From Pseudomonadota bacterium (GTDB lineage Bacteria > Pseudomonadota > Alphaproteobacteria > Rhizobiales > Hyphomicrobiaceae), in NCBI GenBank assembly GCA_018242215.1, contig JAFECG010000024.1, positions 1 through 64,000 on the forward strand: 64,000 nt of DNA, read 5' to 3'. A model generated the notes under the pieces. That model was not told the DNA's origin and did no database searches. It was given only the letters and a program-made list of their open reading frames with translations. Every line of letters starts with the position of its first letter. Within the stretch, counting starts at the first letter, position 1. Shown here piece after piece: positions 39,367 through 47,055 of the stretch. Position numbers and translations under genes: made by a program.

Positions 39367-39538
39367 ATTCGCCAATCGCCATGAATTCGCAGTATTACGA
39401 ATATGAACGTATAATCAGTATGTTAAGGCGACAGCATTTCTCAGCCCACGTCGTAAATTCGCCGCAAAATGTTAGCTAGAAGTTAGCTACGGCTGAACCC
39501 TGCAGTGATTCTGCAGGGACGCCGTTTGGGGGCGGATC

Positions 39539-40795
39539 ATGGGCAAAATCACCAAAGCGGCCGTCGAGCGGCTGAAGGTCGGCGAGACCCTTCGCGACTC
39601 CGAGCTTAAAGGCTTTGGGGCGCGGCGCCAGGCGGACGCGACAAGCTATTTTCTCCTCAAGCGCATCGATGGCCGGCTGCGCTGGATGACCATCGGCAAG
39701 CATGGCCAACCGTGGACGGCGGAGACCGCGCGCAAGGAGGCGCATCGGCTGCTCGGCCAGATTGCCAGTGGCGGCGACCCCGCCACCTTGAAGCAGGAAC
39801 GGCTCGAAAACCCCACCCTCAAGGACGCGTCGGCACAGTTCATGGTCGATCACGGGCCGAGGCTGAAGCCCGGCAGTCGCACCAAATATGAGATCCTGCT
39901 GCGCCTCTACCTGGTCCCCGCCTTCGGGTCACGGCGCCTGGTCGACATCAAACGTTCCGATGTACTGCGCTTCCATGCAAAGCATGCGGGTAAGGCCTCC
40001 ACTGCCAACTATTGCGTCGCGATCCTGTCGAAGATCATGAGCTGGGCGGAGGAGCACGGGTACCGGCCGGAGCGAAGCAATCCCTGCTTCGGCATCCAGA
40101 AGTACCGTGAGAACAAGCGGCAGAGGTATCTCTCGCGCGAGGAGCTGGCGCGGCTGGGCAAGGTGCTGGCGACCGTGGCGGCGGAGAGTCTCGAGAGCCT
40201 TTATTCGGTCGCCGCCATTCGCCTGCTGATGCTGACCGGCGCGCGTGTGGGCGAGATCCTCACCCTCAAATGGTCCTTCGTCGACCTTGAGCGGCGGGTT
40301 TTGCTGCTTCCCGATTCCAAGACGGGTCAAAAGACGATTGCGCTCAACAGTCTGGCGGTGGACGTGCTGCGCGAGCTTCCGCGCGTGAGCGGCAATCCCT
40401 ACGTCATCGTGGGCCGCTATGACCGCGCGCACCTGATCAACCTGCAGAAGCCCTGGCGGCGGATCCGTGCCATGGCCGAGCTCGAGGGCGTGGTGCTCCA
40501 CGACCTGAGGCACCATTTCGCGAGCGAGGCCGCGCAGGCGGGTGGGTCCCTTCCCATGATCGGGAAGCTTCTCGGCCATAAACACGCGATGACCACCGCG
40601 CGCTATGCCCACCTCGCCGAGGATCCTTCCCGGCAGCTCAATCAGAAGGTCGGGGATGCCATCGCCGAGGCCATGGGCGACAGCGCCAAGACCGAGGCGG
40701 AGCGGCTCGCCCACGACCCTGCTCGGCTCGACGCGATGCGTCGCCTGCTGGCCGACGCGCAGCAGCTTTTGAGTGCCAATCCCGCAGACGGCTGA
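39539..40795 (+). CDS. Tyrosine recombinase / integrase
   Basis: This 418-aa protein has an N-terminal DUF4102-like arm-binding domain (AAVERLKVGETLRDSELKGF, AETARKEAHRLL). A SAM-like core-binding domain follows (about 100-185), then the catalytic domain. The catalytic residues are readable: Arg in LMLTGARVGEIL, His-x-x-Arg in HDLRHHFASEA, His in LLGHKHAMT and Tyr in ARYAHLAEDP. It lies next to the tRNA-Ala fragment and should integrate the element at that tRNA gene. Confidence 0.94.
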   Translation: MGKITKAAVERLKVGETLRDSELKGFGARRQADATSYFLLKRIDGRLRWMTIGKHGQPWTAETARKEAHRLLGQIASGGDPATLKQERLENPTLKDASAQFMVDHGPRLKPGSRTKYEILLRLYLVPAFGSRRLVDIKRSDVLRFHAKHAGKASTANYCVAILSKIMSWAEEHGYRPERSNPCFGIQKYRENKRQRYLSREELARLGKVLATVAAESLESLYSVAAIRLLMLTGARVGEILTLKWSFVDLERRVLLLPDSKTGQKTIALNSLAVDVLRELPRVSGNPYVIVGRYDRAHLINLQKPWRRIRAMAELEGVVLHDLRHHFASEAAQAGGSLPMIGKLLGHKHAMTTARYAHLAEDPSRQLNQKVGDAIAEAMGDSAKTEAERLAHDPARLDAMRRLLADAQQLLSANPADG

Positions 40796-40807
40796 GCATT
40801 TTCCCGG

Positions 40808-40955
40808 TGTCCAAATGTGCACATGTACACTTGGACACCTGTGCTCTTGTGCGCTTGTCCAGCTGGCCATGTGAACATGGACACCTGCACACTTGGACAT
40901 GTCCATTTGTGCTCCTGTGCATTTGTCCATCTGTACGCATGGACATTTGTGCATC
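40808..40955. repeat. Octamer array 1: 19 phased TGKNCA-type units
   Basis: Nineteen units, each starting TG, run at an exact 8-bp pitch: 40808, 816, 824, 832, 840, 848, 856, 864, then 870, 878, 886, 894, then 900, 908, 916, 924, 932, 940, 948. There are two 6-bp slips (864-870 and 894-900). Typical units are TGTCCATT, TGTGCACA, TGTACACT and TGGACACC. The hexamer core is a quasi-palindrome (TGTCCA and TGGACA are reverse complements). It is probably the centromere-like site bound by the RHH protein. Confidence 0.85.
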
Positions 40956-40991
40956 TTCAAAACGCGCGAAAACTTGGGCGCAAATTCATCT

Positions 40992-41055
40992 TGTCCATTT
41001 GCACACTTGTACGCTTGTCCACTTGGACAGCTGGACAAATGGACAAGTGTGCATC
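40992..41055. repeat. Octamer array 2: 8 phased units upstream of parA
   Basis: Eight units at a strict 8-bp pitch start at 40992 and end with the unit at 41048 (TGTCCATT, TGCACACT, TGTACGCT, TGTCCACT, TGGACAGC, TGGACAAA, TGGACAAG, TGTGCATC). The array ends 90 bp before the parA ATG, which suits autoregulation of the par operon. Its phase is shifted by 4 bp relative to array 1. Confidence 0.85.
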
Positions 41056-41145
41056 AGCATCATTTGCAACACCCCCCTCACTTATATGCCCGTCTCTTGA
41101 CCTCTTCGCGTTGACCGTCGCCGGTGTTGTGCACACGATGCGGTC

Positions 41146-41850
41146 ATGACCACGCACACACCTCCGACCATCATCGCCTTCGCGTCACCCAAGGGTGGCG
41201 TCGGGAAGTCCACCGCTTGCCTCAGCATCGCCGGGGCGCTGGCCCACATGGGCCACAAGGTTCAAATCATCGACTTCGACCAGACCCAGACGCTGTGGCG
41301 CTGGTATGCGACCAATGACGCGGCGCGGAACATTCCGGGGCTGACGGTGGAGCAGGGGCCCCAAGGTGACATTTCGTCGTTCGTGGAGGATGTCTATTAT
41401 AAGCGTGATGGTTATGTGCTGATCGACCTCGCTGGCACACTTACGAACCAGATGCTGCATCTGGCGGTGTTCGCTAACCTCACCATCACGCCGGCTCAAC
41501 TTTCCGAGCCGGACATCCTTGAAGCTAACAAGCTGTCCGTGCAGCTGCAGGAAATCGGCGTCCGCATCGGCAAGCCGATTGTTCACCGCGTGCTGTTGAA
41601 CACGGTGCCGTTCATTCTGGCGAGCTCGCAGGCGTACATGCTGGAGCAGATCGATGCGAACGGTATCGCGCGCTTTGAAACGCTGATGCACTACCGTCCG
41701 GCGTATTCGGAATCCTTTCTCACCGGGGTGCCACCGCACTTCGCCGATCGCGGGCGCCCGCCGATGGCGAAGGCCGCCCAGGAACTCGACAGTATCGTGA
41801 ATGAGGTGCTGTTCGCGATCAGTCAAGACCAACAGAAAGCCGCCGCATGA
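41146..41850 (+). CDS. parA: ParA/VirC1-like partition ATPase
   Basis: This is a 234-aa small ParA (type Ib size) without an N-terminal HTH. The deviant Walker A is ASPKGGVGKST near residue 13, and the switch motif is IIDFDQTQTLWRW. VLIDLAGTLTNQM corresponds to Walker B. Small ParAs work with an RHH DNA-binding partner, which is exactly the next gene (ATGA overlap). VirC1, which acts in T-DNA transfer, is a related alternative role. It is probably controlled by the octamers upstream. Confidence 0.9.
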   Translation: MTTHTPPTIIAFASPKGGVGKSTACLSIAGALAHMGHKVQIIDFDQTQTLWRWYATNDAARNIPGLTVEQGPQGDISSFVEDVYYKRDGYVLIDLAGTLTNQMLHLAVFANLTITPAQLSEPDILEANKLSVQLQEIGVRIGKPIVHRVLLNTVPFILASSQAYMLEQIDANGIARFETLMHYRPAYSESFLTGVPPHFADRGRPPMAKAAQELDSIVNEVLFAISQDQQKAAA

Positions 41851-42248
41851 ACGTATCCAAGCCCACCTTCAAGCCGATCGACCTGAAGAAGATGCAGACG
41901 GTCGTCGACCAATTCGCCGCCGAGAAGAATGTGCCGGCGTTGTCGTTCCCGGCAGATGTTCCTGCGGTGGCGGCCGTGCCCACACCCGCGCCGGTGGAGG
42001 AGGGGGCGGCTGCCCCGGCGGCGGAAAGCTCACCGAAGCCCGTGGCCAAGCGGGTGCGCAAAAATTCGCAGCCGGCACCGGTCCGGCGTCTCGCGGTGGA
42101 GCTGCCCGACTATCTCTTCACCGCCATCTCCAAGAAAGCCGCCGAAGAGGGGACGACCAAGCGCTTCATCATCCTCGAGGCGCTGCGCGCCCATGGGTTT
42201 GTGGTGAACGATATCGATTTCAGTGAGGACGGGCGCCGTGTTCAGTAG
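41847..42248 (+). CDS. Ribbon-helix-helix partner of ParA (ParG/omega/VirC2-like)
   Basis: This is a 133-aa protein. The first about 75 residues are Pro/Ala-rich and probably flexible, with a basic patch KRVRKNSQ. The C-terminal part has a ribbon-helix-helix pattern (VRRLAVELPDYLFTAISKK, then TTKRFIILEALRAHGF). Flexible N-terminus plus RHH is the build of ParG and omega, which stimulate ParA and bind short direct repeats. It is translationally coupled to parA and flanked on both sides by the octamer arrays. Confidence 0.82.
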   Translation: MNVSKPTFKPIDLKKMQTVVDQFAAEKNVPALSFPADVPAVAAVPTPAPVEEGAAAPAAESSPKPVAKRVRKNSQPAPVRRLAVELPDYLFTAISKKAAEEGTTKRFIILEALRAHGFVVNDIDFSEDGRRVQ

Positions 42249-42252
42249 ATCA

Positions 42253-42284
42253 TGCACACTTGTACATCTGTCCACTTGGACAAG
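42253..42284. repeat. Octamer array 3: 4 phased units before repA
   Basis: The units TGCACACT, TGTACATC, TGTCCACT and TGGACAAG start at 42253, 42261, 42269 and 42277. They begin 4 bp after the RHH stop and end 24 bp before the repA ATG, next to its strong AGGGAGGGGG ribosome-binding site. This suggests that the RHH protein also controls repA expression. Confidence 0.85.
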
Positions 42285-42308
42285 GGTCCGTGACAGGGAG
42301 GGGGTCAA

Positions 42309-43346
42309 ATGACCCTCGGCCTCGACACCCTGCCTCAGGTCCGCGACGCGGATCTGGTGCAGCGCGTTGCCGAGGCGACACCGTTCCTCCGCGACAGCAT
42401 CATCTCGAGCTGCGTGCGCGAGCAGGAGCGGCGGGATAAGTTATCAGCCATGCCACCTGGTCAGCGCCGCCGCGTGGCAACCCAGCGCCAGATTGCAGAA
42501 GAGACCGGAATCCAGCGCCAGGATTTGCGGCACATTCATAGCGTGCTGGCAATTTGCTCGCTGCCTTATACGGCGCAACCGCTCTCGGTTCGCGAGTGGC
42601 AGCGCCGGCAGGGGCGCATGAGCCTGATGGTGAGCGCCGGCAAACTCGTCGGCCGCAACGGTGAGTGGGTGGATCAGCCGTTGCCTTACGGCTCGCGGGC
42701 GCGCCTGCTGCTGCTTCACACCTGCAGTGAAGCGTTGCGGCAGAAATCGGCGACGATTCAGATCGAGGACACGCTCACCGGGTTCATCAAGTCGATGGGA
42801 TTCGCGGTGACCGGCGGCAAGAACGGCACGCTCAATTCGTTCAAGCAGCAGATCAACGCCCTTGCGGCCTGCAACATGAAAATCGGCGTATGGGACGGGG
42901 AGCGCGCCAAGACTGTGAGCACGCAACCGTTCTCATCGATCGACGTATGGTTCCCGACGCAGCCGGAGCAGAAGATGCTGTGGCCGTCGACCGTGACCTT
43001 CAGCCAGGACTTTTATCAGACGCTGACCAAGCACGCGCTGCCGGTGAATATTCACGCGGTGAAGGCGTTCTCGAGCTCGCCCCGCAAGCTGGATATGTTG
43101 TTCTGGCTTGGCTACCGGCTCAACAACCTTGAAAAGCCGCTCAGCATGTCCTGGGAGGCTCTCGGGGAGCAGTGGGGGACGGGGTACAGCCGCTCCACCA
43201 ACTTCCGGCGCGACTTCGCCCAGGAGATCGAGCAGATCAAGGAAGTGTTTCCGAAACTGCCGGTGAAAGTGACCGACCTCGGTATCACCATTTCCCCCGG
43301 GACGTCGGAGATGCTGGCTCTTCCAAGCAAGAGACGGAAACCATGA
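42309..43346 (+). CDS. repA: Plasmid replication initiator RepA
   Basis: This 345-aa protein matches the plasmid-encoded RepA family (RepA_C). Recognised parts are an N-terminal helical region with AEETGIQRQDLRHIHSVLAIC, the PLPYGSRARLLLLH segment, and a winged-helix-like C-terminal part (KLDMLFWLGYRLNNLEKPLSMSWEALGEQWG). It is followed at once by ten iterons, its expected binding sites. An intact frame suggests that the element may still replicate after excision. Confidence 0.88.
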   Translation: MTLGLDTLPQVRDADLVQRVAEATPFLRDSIISSCVREQERRDKLSAMPPGQRRRVATQRQIAEETGIQRQDLRHIHSVLAICSLPYTAQPLSVREWQRRQGRMSLMVSAGKLVGRNGEWVDQPLPYGSRARLLLLHTCSEALRQKSATIQIEDTLTGFIKSMGFAVTGGKNGTLNSFKQQINALAACNMKIGVWDGERAKTVSTQPFSSIDVWFPTQPEQKMLWPSTVTFSQDFYQTLTKHALPVNIHAVKAFSSSPRKLDMLFWLGYRLNNLEKPLSMSWEALGEQWGTGYSRSTNFRRDFAQEIEQIKEVFPKLPVKVTDLGITISPGTSEMLALPSKRRKP

Positions 43347-43356
43347 CGAAAGTTTA

Positions 43357-43753
43357 CGCATAAACGGTAGCGCAGCGGACTCTTCGCGCACGCATAATCG
43401 GTAGCAGACCGATGCGTTTTTCTGCGCCCGTTCTCATTCTTCGCCGGACTATGTCTCGTACGTGGCGGCACGCCATCCCTTCCACGCATAATCGGTAGCA
43501 CGGCTCAGATTCGATCACGCATAAACGGTAGCAACGGGTTGGTCCGGCATGCCTCACTCCGACCTGGTGACGTCCACGCATAATCGGTAGCGATAGCCTT
43601 CAAAGAATACCGCCGTCGCCTTGGGTTTGAGAGGAGGTCACGCATAATCGGTTGCGGCCTCGCGCATGATCGGTAGCGGTGAACCGGGCTTCAACGCATA
43701 AACGGGAGCATTGGCGCGCATAATCGGTGGCGCCTCCACGCATAATCGGTAGC
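43357..43753. repeat. Iteron array of the plasmid origin (oriV)
   Basis: Ten 15-bp iterons of consensus CGCATAATCGGTAGC begin at 43357, 43391, 43485, 43518, 43577, 43641, 43663, 43695, 43717 and 43739. Variation is limited (AAACGG for AATCGG in three; single changes in GTTGC, GTGGC, GGAGC and CATGAT). The last copies are mostly 22 bp apart, two helical turns. They lie directly downstream of repA, as in iteron-controlled plasmids. All are in one orientation. Confidence 0.93.
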
Positions 43754-43929
43754 CGCTATATATAGAACAGAACATCCCAGAACATTGCGGAACATCTTCT
43801 TCAGATCATTTCCATTTCAGAAAAGCGATTTTTGAATTCGATTGGATATGACGAATAGAATAAGCGGGCGGCTGATGGGCACAGGTATTTTGTCCAGACC
43901 TGCAGTCGATGTAACATCCTCATCGCACA
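43754..43929. other. AT-rich part of oriV with 10-bp-phased GAACAT repeats
   Basis: Right after the last iteron comes CGCTATATATAGAACA. Then GAACAT appears at 43770, 43780 and 43790, exactly one helical turn apart, with a partial copy GAACAG at 43765. The rest is AT-rich and is a plausible DNA-unwinding element. No DnaA box was found by eye. Confidence 0.6.
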
Positions 43930-44409
43930 ATGAAGGTGGATGACGTGATCGAGAGCTACGGACTGCATTGGCATATCGACAAGGTCTTTTGGGGTCGGCA
44001 AAACAACGCCGGTTCTCTGCGCGGCGCCGCATCGCGAAGCCCCAACGCCGTTCCCGTAGAGTTTAGGGACCAACGCGGCATCTATGCGCTCTATGCTGAT
44101 TATGAGCTTGTCTATGTTGGACAGACCGGCGCGGGCGATGATCGTCTCTTCAAGCGCCTCAAGACCCACAAGACGGACCATCTTGCCGAGCGATGGAATA
44201 GATTTTCGTGGTTCGGAACACAGTGGGTGACGCAGCAGCACAAGCTATCGGTCGACACCGCGAAATTAAGCGCGACGGTGGAAAGCGCTTTGAACATCAT
44301 GGAAGCGGTGGCCATCGCAATCTCCGAGCCGCATCTCAATTTGCAGCGTGGCCGATGGGGGGACTCCAAACAGTATTACCAAGTCCGCCCGGATGAAGAC
44401 ACCGACTAG
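43930..44409 (+). CDS. GIY-YIG domain protein
   Basis: This is a 159-aa protein. GIYALY at residues 50-55 and LVYVGQTG at 60-67 form the two GIY-YIG strands, followed by RLFKRLKTH with the basic helix. A Glu in ATVESALNIMEA may be the metal ligand. Such stand-alone proteins are small nucleases of unknown target. It lies between the origin and the HTH gene, and its base composition is less GC-rich than that of the backbone genes. Confidence 0.75.
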   Translation: MKVDDVIESYGLHWHIDKVFWGRQNNAGSLRGAASRSPNAVPVEFRDQRGIYALYADYELVYVGQTGAGDDRLFKRLKTHKTDHLAERWNRFSWFGTQWVTQQHKLSVDTAKLSATVESALNIMEAVAIAISEPHLNLQRGRWGDSKQYYQVRPDEDTD

Positions 44410-44430
44410 CCCGGGTTCACCCGCACGGGC

Positions 44431-44649
44431 TTAACGAGGGTATTCCGACGTTGATCCGAAGCTTTTTGATTCGAGCCAGGCCAGCACCTCAGACTGCCTA
44501 TACAGCACCCTGGAGCGTTTTCCGGGTCCGGCCTTGAGGTAACGGGGCCCGGTGCCGTCAACGCGCATACGCTCGAGCGTGCGCTTCGAGATGCGCAGCA
44601 TCGTGGCAGCCTCGGCTGAAAGCAGGAATACCAACTCCGGATTGGTCAA
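44431..44649 (-). CDS. AlpA/excisionase-like helix-turn-helix protein
   Basis: This 72-aa protein has a MerR-type winged HTH (LSAEAATMLRISKRTLERMRVDG, then RVLYRQSEVLAWLESK), as in the helix-turn-helix domain (HTH_17) excisionase family. In mobile elements these act as recombination directionality factors or small regulators. It is convergent with the GIY-YIG gene. Confidence 0.85.
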   Translation of the reverse strand: MTNPELVFLLSAEAATMLRISKRTLERMRVDGTGPRYLKAGPGKRSRVLYRQSEVLAWLESKSFGSTSEYPR

Positions 44650-45010
44650 CGGTTCCCCCGCAAATCACGCCTGACGATAGCGCGTCGTGGGAGGCCATTC
44701 ACGTCTTTTTGCCGGGAGAGGGTCGGGGGAGGGGCTCCGTTGCGCATCCGCGTCTCCGCCTGTGTCGGGTGCGGGACTTTCTGTTTGCCGGTCGTTCCCG
44801 TTCGATCCGAGCACACGTCACATCTCGGCTATCCGTCGGGCAGAGTGCCCGGCGCGGCCAAGACCGCCAAGGGCCGGCTGCAGACGGGTCCCATCCCATC
44901 TTCGCCGCCGCGTCGCGGTGTTAGCCCGTCGTTCCTGTCCTCAGCGCCGTCCCTCAAGAGCCCACGGGCCGCGAGAGGCGTGGCCCGAAAACCGAACGAA
45001 AGTGACGACC
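44650..45010. other. Intergenic region (361 bp)
   Basis: The frame of the small plus-strand gene at 45011 stays open through this stretch, but its composition (Arg/Ser/Pro-rich) and lack of a ribosome-binding site argue against coding. No repeats or hairpins beyond short GC-rich ones are seen. It presumably carries promoters for the flanking divergent genes. Confidence 0.35.
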
Positions 45011-45214
45011 ATGAAGCAAACCGCCAAGCCCGAAACCGTCTACAGCGCCTACGCCGTACAAGACGGCCGCAAGGGCCAGAAGTCCTACTGGACCCGCATC
45101 GGCCGACTTTTCCCGCACGAAGACGGGAAGGGGCATGACCTGCTGCTCAACGCGCTGCCGGTGAACGGCCGCATTGTGATCCGCATCGAGGAACCGCGCG
45201 ACCAGGCCGAGTGA
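45011..45214 (+). CDS. Small conserved-looking hypothetical protein (67 aa)
   Basis: The start is ATG 45011 (MKQTAKPETVYSAYAVQ), preceded by a GAAAG box. It is a compact beta-rich sequence with YWTRIGRLFPHEDGKGHDLLL and a closing VNGRIVIRIEEPRDQAE. It resembles small proteins common near transfer genes of alphaproteobacterial plasmids, but the function is unknown. A clear terminator follows. Confidence 0.65.
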   Translation: MKQTAKPETVYSAYAVQDGRKGQKSYWTRIGRLFPHEDGKGHDLLLNALPVNGRIVIRIEEPRDQAE

Positions 45215-45227
45215 TAGCGCCTGCACA

Positions 45228-45253
45228 AAGACCCGGAACATCCGGGTCTTTTC
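45228..45253 (+). terminator. Rho-independent terminator
   Basis: AAGACCCGGA (45228-45237) pairs with TCCGGGTCTT (45241-45250) around the loop ACA, followed by TTCGTCTGTTTT. It ends the 67-aa gene and separates it from the convergent LOG-like cassette. Confidence 0.85.
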
Positions 45254-45294
45254 GTCTGTTTTACGATTCGAACGCGCCATGACAGCGCCTAATG

Positions 45295-45864
45295 TCATTT
45301 TGAGTTCGTTGAGAACAGGGCGCCGGGAAGCTCTTCTAAACGCGACACGATTGCTAGTGCCTCGACATGGCGTGGATGCTGTAAGTGTTCATCCGCGGCT
45401 TTCGAAAACATATCCAGTAATTTGTTGTAGTATCCTTTTGGATTGATGATCACTAACGGTTTGCTGCACTCGCCAAGCTGACGCCGTGCAGCTACCCCTA
45501 TTATTTCGTCGATTGTGCCTATGCCCCCCGGAAGTCCAACGAACACGTCAGCGCGCTGCTGAAAGACGCGTTTTCTTTCGTCGCTTGAGCTCACAATCTC
45601 TAAGGTATGCAATCCATCCAGGAGTTTTGCGGCTTCATATTCCTTGCGAAGGATCACACCACAGACGGTCCCACCCGCGCTGATGCATGCCTTTGCAAAT
45701 GTACCAATCAGACCCTGACGCACTCCCGCACAGAGCACGACGGTCGGTGTTCGACTTAGCAATAGCCCTAGGTTTGCAGCGAGACGTTGGAGGTCTGGAT
45801 CTTTAGGATCGCCCGATCCGCCGAAAACAGCGATGCACTTGGGCGAATTGGCCAACTCTGGCAT
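45295..45864 (-). CDS. LOG-family (SLOG fold) nucleotide hydrolase
   Basis: This 189-aa protein has a Rossmann-like fold starting KCIAVFGGSGDP. The family motif DERKRVFQQRADVFVGLPGG, then GTIDE, keeps the active-site Arg/Lys and the PGGxGTxxE glutamate. LOG enzymes cleave nucleoside 5'-monophosphates (cytokinin activation), while SLOG relatives in defence systems sense nucleotide signals. It is the third gene of a tight minus-strand cassette with a TIR-like protein. The AT-richer sequence differs from the flanks. The substrate is unknown. Confidence 0.85.
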   Translation of the reverse strand: MPELANSPKCIAVFGGSGDPKDPDLQRLAANLGLLLSRTPTVVLCAGVRQGLIGTFAKACISAGGTVCGVILRKEYEAAKLLDGLHTLEIVSSSDERKRVFQQRADVFVGLPGGIGTIDEIIGVAARRQLGECSKPLVIINPKGYYNKLLDMFSKAADEHLQHPRHVEALAIVSRLEELPGALFSTNSK

Positions 45865-45888
45865 GCGGCCCCTTCTGAGAGCGACCCG

Positions 45889-46578
45889 TTAACCCAGGCC
45901 GATGAACTCGGCCGCGAGGAGAAACTCATCAAGCGATCCTTTCTTGAGGGCTTTCTGTACCTCCTTGGAAAACTGCATAATTTCAGAAATTATTTCATCG
46001 CGTTTTATATTGGCCCTGCTGTTTATTGGAGCTTCTGGAACTGAGTCCTGAATGCGCTTCACCAACTCATTTGCCAATTTTTCTTTATCTCCGTCGTAAG
46101 TAATCGGCTCGATTACGCCCTTCATATTAGATAGCTGTGAGTCAAATTTTCGGACGCGAACCGAGTCGGCATTAGTTACGTACTTTTGGTCAACCAACAC
46201 GAATTGATGCCCGATGCGGCCTAGCGCCATTGAGTAGCCAAGTTCAAAGGGCATGTTGTGCAGCGTGGAGTACGATAGGTCAGTCAAACAATATTTACTT
46301 TGCTGAATCATCTCGCAAATTTTGCACAGCCGATGCGCACCACTCGATTTTAATGCCGCCATCTGAGGTCGCAGCCCGCATTTGAATAGCGTGGCTATGA
46401 CGGTACATGCGATAGGCTGATAGGCCTTATCGTAGGGGAAATTCACAAATACGTTGAGCGGCCGGTACTTGGACTTAATACGATTCCACGCCTCGACTTC
46501 ACACGCTTCAATGCGGCTATTCGCGAGTATAGCTTTTGGACATCGGGCTGGTCTGTCTGACTCGCTTAGCTGCTGCAT
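45889..46578 (-). CDS. TIR / nucleoside-deoxyribosyltransferase-like protein
   Basis: This is a 229-aa protein. From about residue 41, LNVFVNFPYDKAYQPIACTV, a region with IQQSKYCLTDLSYS, and HNMPFELGYSMALGR give the strand-helix pattern of TIR-like and deoxyribosyltransferase-like NAD/nucleotide-processing domains. Glu in MPFELG is at the catalytic position. The C-terminal helical tail (about 175-229) is charged. It lies 24 bp upstream of the LOG gene and 31 bp downstream of a small gene. A defence role is inferred; family assignment rests on motif reading only. Confidence 0.6.
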   Translation of the reverse strand: MQQLSESDRPARCPKAILANSRIEACEVEAWNRIKSKYRPLNVFVNFPYDKAYQPIACTVIATLFKCGLRPQMAALKSSGAHRLCKICEMIQQSKYCLTDLSYSTLHNMPFELGYSMALGRIGHQFVLVDQKYVTNADSVRVRKFDSQLSNMKGVIEPITYDGDKEKLANELVKRIQDSVPEAPINSRANIKRDEIISEIMQFSKEVQKALKKGSLDEFLLAAEFIGLG

Positions 46579-46609
46579 CCGCGATTTAAATTGCCCCCGA
46601 GATCAAAGT

Positions 46610-46876
46610 TCATTCCCGTTCAATCAAAACTCTGAAAGTCTCTTTGTTAATCTTCTCAATGACGAGCGTTTTCTGGCAATTTACGTCGTCTGTTGGCAGG
46701 GGAAAATGCTGACGCGATTTCTTTTTCATTCCGGAGAGGATGGACTCGGCAAACCACCGAAGCTTGTTGCGTCCTTCTTCTTTCGTGATGCCAAGCGCCT
46801 TGGCGTAACGATCGCCCTGCAGGGCCGCAAGTTCGCCTGTGGTCATAGTCCTGGCGCTCTGCTCAAGAATTGTCAT
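46610..46876 (-). CDS. Small hypothetical protein, first gene of the LOG/TIR-like cassette
   Basis: This is an 88-aa, Lys/Glu-rich protein. It has a helical N-terminus (MTTGELAALQGDRYAKALGIT) and a strand-rich C-terminus ending TLVIEKINKETFRVLIERE. No family is recognised. Its spacing (31 bp) and strand match the TIR-like gene, so it is probably co-transcribed and could be a regulator, sensor or antitoxin-like partner. Confidence 0.55.
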   Translation of the reverse strand: MTILEQSARTMTTGELAALQGDRYAKALGITKEEGRNKLRWFAESILSGMKKKSRQHFPLPTDDVNCQKTLVIEKINKETFRVLIERE

Positions 46877-47055
46877 CGGCTAATCTTTTCGTTCAGGTAT
46901 GCACTTGGATGCTGAGGTTTGATCCCCTCAATTATGGCGAAAATGAGTGCAATGTGTCAACCTCTGGTTGAGCCGGAGCGCGGTCGGTTCATCCACGGTT
47001 CTTCGATAGCTCCGATTATGCGCCTACGCCAGTCCCCCGATTGCTGAACCGCGAT

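Noticed and set aside
39182-39382. Minus-strand frame with GVRFPSAPPT over the tRNA fragment
   Set aside because: It is the translation of tRNA sense sequence, not a protein gene.
39219-39479. Plus-strand frame crossing the tRNA fragment (contains GAEGNRTPDLCSAIA)
   Set aside because: This peptide is the well-known spurious translation of the reverse strand of tRNA genes; no ribosome-binding site supports it.
40638-41149. Several Cys/His/Met-rich frames on both strands over the octamer arrays
   Set aside because: Their odd composition comes from the 8-bp repeats read as a 24-bp coding period. None has a ribosome-binding site or a family match.
43357-43753. Iteron region considered as a CRISPR array
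   Set aside because: Repeats are only 15 bp, spacers are irregular (about 7 to 79 bp), no cas genes are near, and repA lies directly upstream.
44687-45010. 108-codon extension of the 67-aa gene at 45011
   Set aside because: Arg/Ser/Pro-rich translation without family features or a ribosome-binding site; typical open frame in GC-rich non-coding DNA.
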